Assembly (NCBI RefSeq): GCF_004378355.1
Contig: NZ_SNUB01000006.1
Location: 62,001-126,000, forward strand
DNA: 64,000 nucleotides
Direction: 5' to 3'
From: Psychromonas algicola
GTDB lineage: Bacteria; Pseudomonadota; Gammaproteobacteria; Enterobacterales; Psychromonadaceae
In this document: piece by piece, positions 57,043-64,000 of the stretch
Layout: each line of letters starts with the position of its first letter
How positions within the stretch are numbered: the first letter of the stretch is position 1
Notes under the pieces: model-generated
Database searches by the model: none
What the model was told of the DNA's origin: nothing
Seen by the model: only the letters and a program-made list of their open reading frames with translations
Position numbers and translations under genes: made by a program

Positions 57043-57073
57043 AAAAAAAGGCCTGCATAAGCAGACCTTTTTA
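57043..57073 (-). terminator. terminator of the rpsP-rimM-trmD-rplS operon
   Basis: Minus strand AAAAAGGTCTGC-ttat-GCAGGCCTTTTTTT, with one C-A mismatch, just after rplS. The plus-strand arm also has an A-run. Confidence 0.8.
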
Positions 57074-57131
57074 ATATAGCAATTTTGCAACTTACTTTTT
57101 CTAACTGATTTGCATCAGTTAAAAAATTAAA

Positions 57132-57482
57132 TTACTTACCTAGCTTCTCTTTAATACGAGCAGCTTTACCAGTAAGTTCACGTAAGTAGTAAAGTTTAGC
57201 TTGGCGAACCAGACCGCGACGTTTAACTTCAACGCTTCCTACAAGTGGGCTGTGAGTTTGGAATACACGCTCAACACCTTCACCGCTCGAGATTTTACGA
57301 ACTGTGAATGCTGAATGTAAACCACGGTTACGCTTAGCAATAACAACACCTTCAAATGCTTGAAGACGCTCTTTTTCACCTTCTTTTACGCGAACACGTA
57401 CAACAACTGTATCACCTTGAGAGAACTCAGGGATATCAGTACGAAGTTGTTCGTTTTCAATTGCTTCTATAATCTTGCTCAT
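57132..57482 (-). CDS. rplS: 50S ribosomal protein L19
   Basis: 116 residues (E. coli 115). Conserved core [32 protein letters not shown] and [28 protein letters not shown] in outline. Fourth gene of the operon, after trmD (42-bp gap). Confidence 0.98.
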   Translation of the reverse strand: MSKIIEAIENEQLRTDIPEFSQGDTVVVRVRVKEGEKERLQAFEGVVIAKRNRGLHSAFTVRKISSGEGVERVFQTHSPLVGSVEVKRRGLVRQAKLYYLRELTGKAARIKEKLGK

Positions 57483-57524
57483 TTTAATACCTTTTTATGC
57501 CTAGTTAACTAATAACATCGCTGT

Positions 57525-58271
57525 CTAGTCGGAGTCACTTTCCAGAGCAGCAAGCAATTTTGCTTGCTCGTCAGTCAGAGCTAGGTTTTTTAATAAATCG
57601 GGTCTTCTTTGTTTCGTGCGCTGTAATGATTGAGTTAATCGCCATTGACGAATTTTCTCATGATCACCACTCAATAAAACACTTGGCACTTGCTTTCCAT
57701 CTAACACCTCAGGTCTCGTATAGTGAGGACAATCAAGCAAACCATCCGAAAAGGAATCTTGCTCAGCTGATTGACTATGACCTAACACACCCGGTACAAA
57801 ACGTACCACAGCATCCATTAGTATCATCGCCGGCAGCTCGCCACCACTTAACACATAATCACCTACAGACCATTCTTCGTCTATTAAGCTTTCGATTATA
57901 CGTTCGTCTATCCCTTCATAACGTCCAGCGACTAATATCAAAGCTTGTGAGCTTGATAATGACTGTGCGCCATCATGGTCTAAACGTCGGCCTTGAGGAG
58001 AAAGGTAAATCACCTTTGCCTCGTGTCCTGCATCTCTTGCGCTCTGTTTTGCTGCGTTGATAGCATCCCGTAAAGGTTGCACCATCATCAACATCCCAGG
58101 CCCACCACCATAGGGACGATCATCGACCGTTCTATGTTTATCTAATGTAAAATCACGAGGATTCCAACATTGGATAGAGAGCAAGTTATTTTTAATCGCT
58201 CGACCTGTTACCCCATTTTCGCTAATGGCCCGAAACATGTCCGGGAAGAGGCTAATAACCCCTAACCACAT
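57525..58271 (-). CDS. trmD: tRNA (guanine(37)-N(1))-methyltransferase
   Basis: Methylates G37 of tRNAs reading CNN codons to prevent +1 frameshifting. 248 residues. SPOUT fold: [12 protein letters not shown] at the start, [14 protein letters not shown], the knot loop [13 protein letters not shown], and the C-terminal DNA/tRNA-binding helices. 19 bp after rimM. Confidence 0.98.
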   Translation of the reverse strand: MWLGVISLFPDMFRAISENGVTGRAIKNNLLSIQCWNPRDFTLDKHRTVDDRPYGGGPGMLMMVQPLRDAINAAKQSARDAGHEAKVIYLSPQGRRLDHDGAQSLSSSQALILVAGRYEGIDERIIESLIDEEWSVGDYVLSGGELPAMILMDAVVRFVPGVLGHSQSAEQDSFSDGLLDCPHYTRPEVLDGKQVPSVLLSGDHEKIRQWRLTQSLQRTKQRRPDLLKNLALTDEQAKLLAALESDSD

Positions 58272-58290
58272 AACTTTTCTCCTAGGGTAA

Positions 58291-58818
58291 TTAGAAATCA
58301 GGTTCCCAATTAACTGTAATTAGTTTGCCTGCAATATCAACTTTCGATACTACTTGCTCTTCAATGAACGGTATTAACCGCTCTTTTTGTCCAAAAGCAT
58401 CGTTCGAGTTAGCTTTTACAACAAGCACATCTTTTGAGCCTGTTTCCATCAAATCAGTAATTACACCAAGATGATAACCTTTGTCAGTATTAACCTGACA
58501 CCCGATCAAATCGCGCCAATAGTAGTCTGCTTCCAATTCAGGAAGGTTAGATGGATCAACAAGAAGTTCTAAGCCGACTAAAGCTTGTACTTCTTCACGA
58601 ACATCATAACCGTCTACTTTTGCAACATAACCTTTATTGTGACGTTTCCATTCAGTAATATTTACTGTTTGAAGTGCCCCATTAGATTTCATTAACAATG
58701 GTTTGTATTCAAAAATACTTTCCGGATCATCGGTGTAGGAGTGGACTTTTAACCAACCTTTGATGCCATATACCGCACCAAATTTGCCTATCTCTATTGG
58801 TTGTGCTTTATCGCTCAC
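58291..58818 (-). CDS. rimM: ribosome maturation factor RimM
   Basis: Binds S19 and assists 30S head assembly. 175 residues (E. coli 182). N-terminal barrel [27 protein letters not shown] and C-terminal PRC-barrel [11 protein letters not shown]...[15 protein letters not shown]. Second gene of the operon, 26 bp after rpsP. Confidence 0.97.
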   Translation of the reverse strand: MSDKAQPIEIGKFGAVYGIKGWLKVHSYTDDPESIFEYKPLLMKSNGALQTVNITEWKRHNKGYVAKVDGYDVREEVQALVGLELLVDPSNLPELEADYYWRDLIGCQVNTDKGYHLGVITDLMETGSKDVLVVKANSNDAFGQKERLIPFIEEQVVSKVDIAGKLITVNWEPDF

Positions 58819-58844
58819 CGAATATCCCCTTCACCTAACTGCTA

Positions 58845-59093
58845 TTAAGCAGCTACTGCATTATCTTTTACTAATTTAGCTACACGATCACTTAGCTGTG
58901 CGCCAAGACCAACCCAATGGTTGATGCGATCTGTATCTAAACGTAATTTTTCTGATTGACCTTGTGCAGTTGGGTTAAAGAAACCAACTTTTTCAAGGAA
59001 ACGACCGTCACGTGGGCTACGGCTATCAGTTACTACCACTTGGTAGAATGGGCGTTTTTTAGCGCCACCACGAGCTAAACGAATAGTTACCAT
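58845..59093 (-). CDS. rpsP: 30S ribosomal protein S16
   Basis: 82 residues (E. coli 82). [20 protein letters not shown] and [19 protein letters not shown] are characteristic. First gene of rpsP-rimM-trmD-rplS. Confidence 0.98.
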   Translation of the reverse strand: MVTIRLARGGAKKRPFYQVVVTDSRSPRDGRFLEKVGFFNPTAQGQSEKLRLDTDRINHWVGLGAQLSDRVAKLVKDNAVAA

Positions 59094-59166
59094 ATCGTCC
59101 TCTATATATTATTAAACGTCGAAAGTCAGTGAATTCTGACCACCTGCTTCTGTAGAAAGCCGCAAA

Positions 59167-59194
59167 ATTATACTCTTATTTAAAAAAAGAACAA
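59167..59194 (-). promoter_or_regulatory. promoter of the rpsP operon
   Basis: On the minus strand: TTGTTC (59194-59189), 16-bp spacer, TATAAT (59172-59167). Start near 59160 gives a leader of about 66 nt with a small hairpin (GTCAG/CTGAC). Confidence 0.6.
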
Positions 59195-59234
59195 TCAAAA
59201 TCACAATTTGCATTTTTTCATCATTACAGAAGCT

Positions 59235-59269
59235 AAAAAGCGCTAACGAACAGTATCCGTTAGCGCTTT
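59235..59269 (-). terminator. terminator of ffh
   Basis: AAAGCGCTAACG pairs with CGTTAGCGCTTT around a 9-nt loop; on the minus strand it is followed by a T-rich run. Perfect 12-bp stem. Confidence 0.88.
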
Positions 59270-59299
59270 CAGAAAGCATTCTAAGTGACAGAAACTTAA

Positions 59300-60715
59300 T
59301 TATTTTTTGCGGAAACCACCTAGACCAGGAGGCATAGCACCTCCCATTCCAGGCATTCCTCCGCCCATGCCGCCCATCATGCCTTGCATTCCACCCATCA
59401 TTTTACGCATGCCGCCTTTACCAGACATTTTTTTCATCATTTTCTGCATTTGCGTAAATTGCTTAAGCAATTTATTCACATCTTGAATCTGAGTACCTGA
59501 ACCTGCTGCAATACGGCGCTTACGCCCACCTTTAATTATTTCGGGTTTTGCACGCTCTTTTTTGGTCATCGAGTTAATAATTGCTTCCATTTGATTAGTT
59601 GCTTTATCATTCACTTGATCTTTCATTGCATCAGGAATGTTAGACATACCAGGTAATTTATCCATCATCCCCATCATGCCGCCCATACTTTTCATTTGTA
59701 CTAGCTGATCGCGGAAATCTTCAAGATCGAAACCTTTACCTTTTTGTACTTTTTTAGCTAATTTAGCCGCTTTATCTTTATCAACTTTATTTTCAAGTTC
59801 TTCAATTAATGAAAGAACATCACCCATACCTAAAATACGAGAAGCTAAACGGTCAGGATAAAAAGGCTCTAGTGCATCAATTTTTTCACCCATACCGATA
59901 AACTTAATTGGTTTACCGGTGATATGACGAATAGAAAGAGCAGCACCACCACGCGCATCACCATCTGCTTTGGTTAAGATAACACCGGTTAATGGCAAGG
60001 TTTCGTTAAATGCTTGCGCCGTATTAGCAGCATCTTGACCGGTCATGGCATCAACCACAAACAGCGTTTCTACTGGATTAATCGCGCTGTGGAGGTCTTT
60101 AATTTCCTCCATCATTTCGCCATCAACGTGTAAACGACCCGCTGTATCGACAATCACTACATCAATAAATTTCTTTTTAGCATGTGCAATCGCAGCATTA
60201 GCAATATCAACTGGTTTTTGACTAATATCACTTGGAAAGAATTCAACATCAACTTCACCGGCTAACGTTTCTAGCTGTTTGATCGCGGCAGGACGGTAGA
60301 CATCCGCACTCACAACCAAGACTGATTTTTTCTCTTTATTTTTTAATAGTAAGGCAAGCTTAGCAACAGAGGTGGTTTTACCCGCACCTTGTAAACCCGC
60401 CATTAATAAAACAGCTGGCGGTTGCGTTGCTAAATTTAAATTTTCATTTACTTCACCCATTGCCAATTCAAGTTCATTTTGCACTACTTTAATGAAGGCT
60501 TGACCTGGGTTTAAACTTTTTGCAACTTCACGCCCGATTGCACGCTTCTTGATCGCTTTAATAAAGTCGCGAACAACGGGTAGCGCTACATCAGCTTCTA
60601 ATAGCGCCATACGCACTTCGCGTAATGTGCCTTTAATGTTGTCTTCTGTTAATCGACCTTTACCACTGATATTCTTCAGTGACTTCGACAATCTGTCCGT
60701 TAAATTCTCAAACAT
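59300..60715 (-). CDS. ffh: signal recognition particle protein Ffh
   Basis: GTPase of SRP that binds signal sequences and 4.5S RNA. 471 residues (E. coli 453). N and G domains have GLQGAGKTTSVAKLA (G1), VDTAGRL (G3), TKADGDARGG (G4). The M domain is Met/Gly-rich and ends with a tail of Met-Gly-Gly repeats and a final FRKK. It is convergent in gene layout with nothing; ypjD is divergent upstream, as in E. coli. Confidence 0.98.
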   Translation of the reverse strand: MFENLTDRLSKSLKNISGKGRLTEDNIKGTLREVRMALLEADVALPVVRDFIKAIKKRAIGREVAKSLNPGQAFIKVVQNELELAMGEVNENLNLATQPPAVLLMAGLQGAGKTTSVAKLALLLKNKEKKSVLVVSADVYRPAAIKQLETLAGEVDVEFFPSDISQKPVDIANAAIAHAKKKFIDVVIVDTAGRLHVDGEMMEEIKDLHSAINPVETLFVVDAMTGQDAANTAQAFNETLPLTGVILTKADGDARGGAALSIRHITGKPIKFIGMGEKIDALEPFYPDRLASRILGMGDVLSLIEELENKVDKDKAAKLAKKVQKGKGFDLEDFRDQLVQMKSMGGMMGMMDKLPGMSNIPDAMKDQVNDKATNQMEAIINSMTKKERAKPEIIKGGRKRRIAAGSGTQIQDVNKLLKQFTQMQKMMKKMSGKGGMRKMMGGMQGMMGGMGGGMPGMGGAMPPGLGGFRKK

Positions 60716-60754
60716 GCTTAAGTCTCATAGCGTTAATTAATTAGGATTTTGTGC

Positions 60755-60819
60755 ATTATACGCATTTATGCTTTTTCAAAATAGTATTAACTTCTCATCC
60801 GTCCAATAAAGCTTATAAT
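60755..60819. promoter_or_regulatory. divergent -10 elements of ffh and ypjD
   Basis: Two TATAAT elements: minus strand at 60760-60755 for ffh, plus strand at 60814-60819 for ypjD. Good -35 hexamers at standard spacing are not obvious for either. Confidence 0.4.
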
Positions 60820-60863
60820 GTTTATCATTAAAAAGCCTTTTATGAACGTGGATACTAATTTTT

Positions 60864-61658
60864 ATGGATTATTTAGCCGTTATTAGCGTTATATTTTATT
60901 TATTGAGTGGATTGCTTGCGAGTCGTCAACTATTTTCAACACAAAAAAAATTAAACTATCAAATCATAGTGATATCAATCATAGCATTATTAACGCATGC
61001 AACTTGGTTATACCAACATATATTCTTAGTTGAAGGACAAGACCTTCCTATTCTCAATGTGGTGACCTTAGTTAGCTTTTTGATTGCCCTACTTTCTTTA
61101 ATTATAAGTAAAAAGCTTAATACAGGCATTTTATTACCTATTGTTTATGGCTTTAATATACTCAATTTTATTGCAGTGGTTTATTTACCAAGCCATTACA
61201 TTACCAATCTAGAAAATAACCCTGCAGTGGGCTCACATATTATATTTGCTTTACTCGCCTATGCGATCATGTCTATTGCAAGCTTATTTGCTTTACTACT
61301 CGCCTATGTGAATTATCGTTTGAAACAGCATAAGTCATTAGTTAATGCGCTTAATATTCCGCCACTCATGACGCTAGAAAAAAGTCTTTTTCAATTCATA
61401 TTGATAGGCTTTGTGCTATTAACTTGCACCTTAGTAACTGGTTTTGTCTTTTTAGAAGATATGTTTGCAGCAGAGAATGCACATAAAGCCGTGTTATCAA
61501 TTGTCGCTTGGATAATATACGCCACTTTATTATGGGGACACTATAAGCAAGGTTGGCGTGGCCGTTTAGTGATTTACATTACCATTATTGGCTCGTCATT
61601 TTTAACGCTTGCGTATTTTGGTAGCCGCTTTGTTAGAGAAATAATATTACTTAGATAA
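60864..61658 (+). CDS. ypjD: YpjD-family inner-membrane protein (CcsA-like)
   Basis: 264 residues with eight predicted membrane helices and a conserved core GSHIIFALLAYAIMSIASLFALLLAYVNYRLK in outline, typical of the CcsA/ResC-like cytochrome c assembly superfamily. The His in SHIIFALLAY and in WGHYKQGWRG are kept. E. coli ypjD lies divergent from ffh and has been linked with magnesium/cobalt tolerance and corB. Here the same, with endA inserted before corB. Confidence 0.9.
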   Translation: MDYLAVISVIFYLLSGLLASRQLFSTQKKLNYQIIVISIIALLTHATWLYQHIFLVEGQDLPILNVVTLVSFLIALLSLIISKKLNTGILLPIVYGFNILNFIAVVYLPSHYITNLENNPAVGSHIIFALLAYAIMSIASLFALLLAYVNYRLKQHKSLVNALNIPPLMTLEKSLFQFILIGFVLLTCTLVTGFVFLEDMFAAENAHKAVLSIVAWIIYATLLWGHYKQGWRGRLVIYITIIGSSFLTLAYFGSRFVREIILLR

Positions 61659-61682
61659 TCATAAGCTAAATATTCCTCTAAT

Positions 61683-61713
61683 TATAAAAGCCGTAGCTAA
61701 AACCCTGCGGCTT
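61683..61713 (-). terminator. terminator of endA
   Basis: AAGCCGTAG pairs with CTGCGGCTT (one wobble) with the endA stop codon in its loop; on the minus strand followed by CTTTTATAAT. Confidence 0.6.
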
Positions 61714-62446
61714 GGCAGCTTTCTTGTACGACTTTATTCTCGTTGCCCTGTATTGCTTTAATTCGCTCAGTCCGCTCACACTCCCACGGCTCTACAGGAT
61801 GGCTGTTATGCCACGCATTCATAAGTTGTCGCTGCTGCCGGCTCATACTGTAATTTGCATAAGTACTATCCATATATAAATAAGCTCGTGCAATCATTCC
61901 TCGACTAGGCTCAGGTGGCTCAGCTTTTTTATTGGCAATTTTAAACTCACAACTTCCAAAACTATTTTCCATATTTCCGAGCATAACAAAATTATAATTA
62001 CTACGACCTGCATTAACAGAGCCAATAGCAGGATAAATGTTGTACATATCAGCCTGCATATATCTGTATTCTAGGTTTATTTTTTCAGCGCAACGACGCC
62101 CTTTATAAGCCTTGCCTTTGCTATTTACACATTGCTCATGGCCTGCACGCCATTCATTAAAATTTCGCCCAAAGTTTTCCGCTGGCACCACATGCTCCCA
62201 CTCTACACGCGTTGATCTTTTCTTATGCTTAGGACTTTCAAAGCCAAGTGGTGGAGTAATATTCTTATTATCATCAAAGGCAGCTTTGCAATACAAAGTG
62301 AGGCGCTCTTGCTCAACAAGATAAATCTCTCTTTCAAGCTTCTTTTTAGCGCTTGAAAATGACTGCAAACTTGTATTTTCTGCAACGCAGAATAAAGACG
62401 TAATAAATAGCGATATAAAGAGTAAAGTTTTGATAAATAGAGCCAA
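61697..62446 (-). CDS. endA: periplasmic deoxyribonuclease I (EndA)
   Basis: Non-specific periplasmic endonuclease. 249 residues (E. coli EndA 235) with a signal peptide ending near VAE. The beta-beta-alpha-metal motif is RVEWEHVVPAENFGR, with the Asn of NAGRSNYNF and RGMIARAYLYM also present. Disulfide-forming Cys pairs fit the family. Its insertion between ypjD and corB is a local rearrangement relative to E. coli. Confidence 0.94.
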   Translation of the reverse strand: MALFIKTLLFISLFITSLFCVAENTSLQSFSSAKKKLEREIYLVEQERLTLYCKAAFDDNKNITPPLGFESPKHKKRSTRVEWEHVVPAENFGRNFNEWRAGHEQCVNSKGKAYKGRRCAEKINLEYRYMQADMYNIYPAIGSVNAGRSNYNFVMLGNMENSFGSCEFKIANKKAEPPEPSRGMIARAYLYMDSTYANYSMSRQQRQLMNAWHNSHPVEPWECERTERIKAIQGNENKVVQESCQAAGF

Positions 62447-62741
62447 TTAGGAGAAAAAGATGGCAGGAGCATATCAATTGCAATAGCGAGTCATCAATAA
62501 AATATAAGAATAAGCCTAAAAAAACGCTTAATTGTATAAAAAACAATCGTTAACAAGGTGTTAATGGTGTTATATTTTGTGAGTTAACTAATGCTTGAAT
62601 ATAAAAACAGCTCACATAATCTAATCTAAATGCTGTATTTATAGTGTTTTTTATAAATCTACTTTGTTATATGTGACTTTCTTAGTTAAAATCGAGTCCA
62701 TCATATTTAACTTTGCCATAAGCAATTATCGAGAGAAATTT
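62447..62741. other. endA-corB intergenic region
   Basis: 295 bp, AT-rich. No gene or strong hairpin seen. It should carry divergent promoters for endA and corB; no hexamer pair with good spacing was identified. Confidence 0.3.
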
Positions 62742-64000
62742 TGTCCGACATCCCCACAAGTGCACTATTTATTAGTTTAGTTATTTTGATCTTTATCTCA
62801 GCTTATTTTTCTAGCTCAGAAACCAGCATGATGACTTTGAACCGTTATCGTTTGCGCCACCTAGCAAAAGATAAAAATAGAGCAGCAATACGCGTAGAAA
62901 AACTACTCAACAAGCCAGATAAACTCATTGGGTTAATATTAATTGGTAACAATCTAGTTAATATATTAGCTTCTGCTATCGCCACGATTATAGGACAGCG
63001 ACTATTCGGTGACGCAGGTATTGCAATTGCAACTGGAGCACTTACTTTCGTGATTTTAGTATTCGCAGAGGTTACGCCTAAAACGCTTGCCGTGTTATAC
63101 CCAGAAAAAATTGCTTTCCCAAGCTCATTTATATTAATACCACTACAAAAAATATTAAGCCCTTTTGTCTGGTTTATTAACGGTATTTCTAGTTGTTTAT
63201 TAAGAATATTTGGTATCAGTGTTAATCAACAAAATGATGATGCACTATCCAGTGAAGAGTTACGCTCGGTAGTAAATGAAGCTGGTACTATGATCCCTGA
63301 GCATCATCAACAAATGTTGCTCAGTATTTTAGAATTAGAACAAGTAACCGTTGATGAAATAATGGTACCTCGTAACGAAATAGCAGCGATTGATATCAAC
63401 CAAGATTGGGATACGATTTTAAAACAACTTAAACATCGCACTCACACAATGACCTTGTTATATCGAGATACTATTGATGAAGCGATTGGTTTTTTACATG
63501 CCCGTGATTCATTACTTATCCTATTAAAAGAAGAATTTACTAAAACAACCCTATTAAGAAGTGCACGTGAGCTTTACTTTATTCCTGAAGGTACGCCACT
63601 CAATACACAGCTAGTTAAGTTCCAACAAAACAAACAACGCATGGGCTTGGTAGTTGACGAATACGGTGATATTCAAGGACTAGTGACACTCGCTGATATC
63701 TTGGAAGAAATTGTTGGTGACTTCACTACCAGTAGAGAACCACATACCTCAGAAGAAATTCATAAGCAAAATGATGATAGTTATATCATAGAGGGCGGCA
63801 TTGGTATTCGTGACTTAAATAAAGAAATGAATTGGACCTTACCGACGGATGGGCCACGTACTTTAAATGGCTTAATTCTAGAGCATCTTGAAACAATTCC
63901 AACATCAGTGGTTAGTACACGTATTTGTGGTTACCCAATGGAAATAATGGAAGTCGAAAATAACATGGTTAAATTAGTTAAAATCATTCCTAAACTGTAT
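62742..64000 (+). CDS. corB: CNNM/CorC-family transporter CorB (YfjD), 3' end outside window
   Basis: Membrane protein with a DUF21/CNNM domain, associated with Mg2+/Co2+ export. The frame starts at TTG 62742 after GAGAGA, with no ATG before residue 33, and runs off the window after 419 codons; E. coli YfjD is only slightly longer, so a few codons are missing. The four-helix DUF21 domain covers ~5-180 (SAYFSSSETSMMTLNRYRL, GNNLVNILASA, FAEVTPKT), a CBS pair ~200-320 (EIMVPRNEIAAID, DEYGDIQGLVTLADILEEIVGD), and the CorC/HlyC domain ~335-418. Confidence 0.92.

Noticed and set aside
57560-58060. Long plus-strand frame of 166 codons antisense to trmD
   Set aside because: Mirrors trmD codon structure; no motif, no ribosome-binding site, and trmD is unambiguous.
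62112-62324. Plus-strand frame antisense to endA
   Set aside because: Shadow of the EndA frame; the ORF ends inside it with no features.

Overview
The window is an ordinary chromosomal stretch of a low-GC, facultatively anaerobic marine gammaproteobacterium. Protein similarity and gene order (srmB; pyrBI; rraA/zapB; xerD-dsbC-recJ with divergent fldB; yfbV/ackA-pta; purL/mltF with tadA; psd-rsgA/orn/three tRNA-Gly genes; parE-yqiA-cpdA-nudF/tolC; rpsP-rimM-trmD-rplS; ffh/ypjD/corB) follow the Enterobacterales-Vibrio-Alteromonadales pattern. AT-richness and the exact gene set suggest Psychromonas or a close relative; that assignment is an inference. No phage, insertion sequence, CRISPR array or obvious genomic island was seen. 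Both edges cut genes: srmB on the left and corB on the right.

Layout. 1-13.7 kb holds housekeeping genes: RNA helicase, a composite lipoprotein, PBP4, aspartate transcarbamylase, RraA/ZapB, CysE, FieF, TrmL, and RecJ-DsbC-XerD with FldB. 13.9-30.2 kb is a fermentation block: a DUF3360 membrane protein, GcvR, pyruvate formate-lyase and its activase, RlmA, YfbV, acetate kinase, phosphotransacetylase and the bifunctional AdhE. FNR-type palindromes precede pflB, adhE and the DUF3360 gene, and a CRP-type site precedes ackA. Together these genes turn pyruvate into formate, acetyl-CoA, acetate plus ATP, and ethanol. 30.2-41.3 kb holds a PAS-GGDEF-EAL protein with degenerate catalytic motifs, PurL, MltF, a CBS-pair protein, a small unannotated gene overlapping tadA, TadA, a lone prepilin peptidase and Ndk.

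41.5-42.5 kb is the most unusual part. Three identical tRNA-Gly(GCC) genes on the minus strand are interspersed with one decayed copy and followed by four tandem 101-102 bp repeats. Each repeat carries a tRNA-Gly 3' half, resembling in design the tRNA-3'-end repeats downstream of E. coli tyrT. 42.5-64 kb returns to housekeeping genes: Orn, RsgA, Psd, IlvA with a downstream K+ channel, ParE-YqiA-CpdA-NudF, TolC, HldE, YbaN-like, the rpsP operon, Ffh, YpjD, EndA and CorB.

The main leads are the tRNA-derived repeat array and its possible acceptor-like minihelices, the shared FNR-site geometry linking the uncharacterised DUF3360 protein to anaerobic fermentation genes, the 56-residue gene coupled to tadA, and the probably non-catalytic GGDEF/EAL protein. 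All functions are read from sequence by eye; no database search was run.
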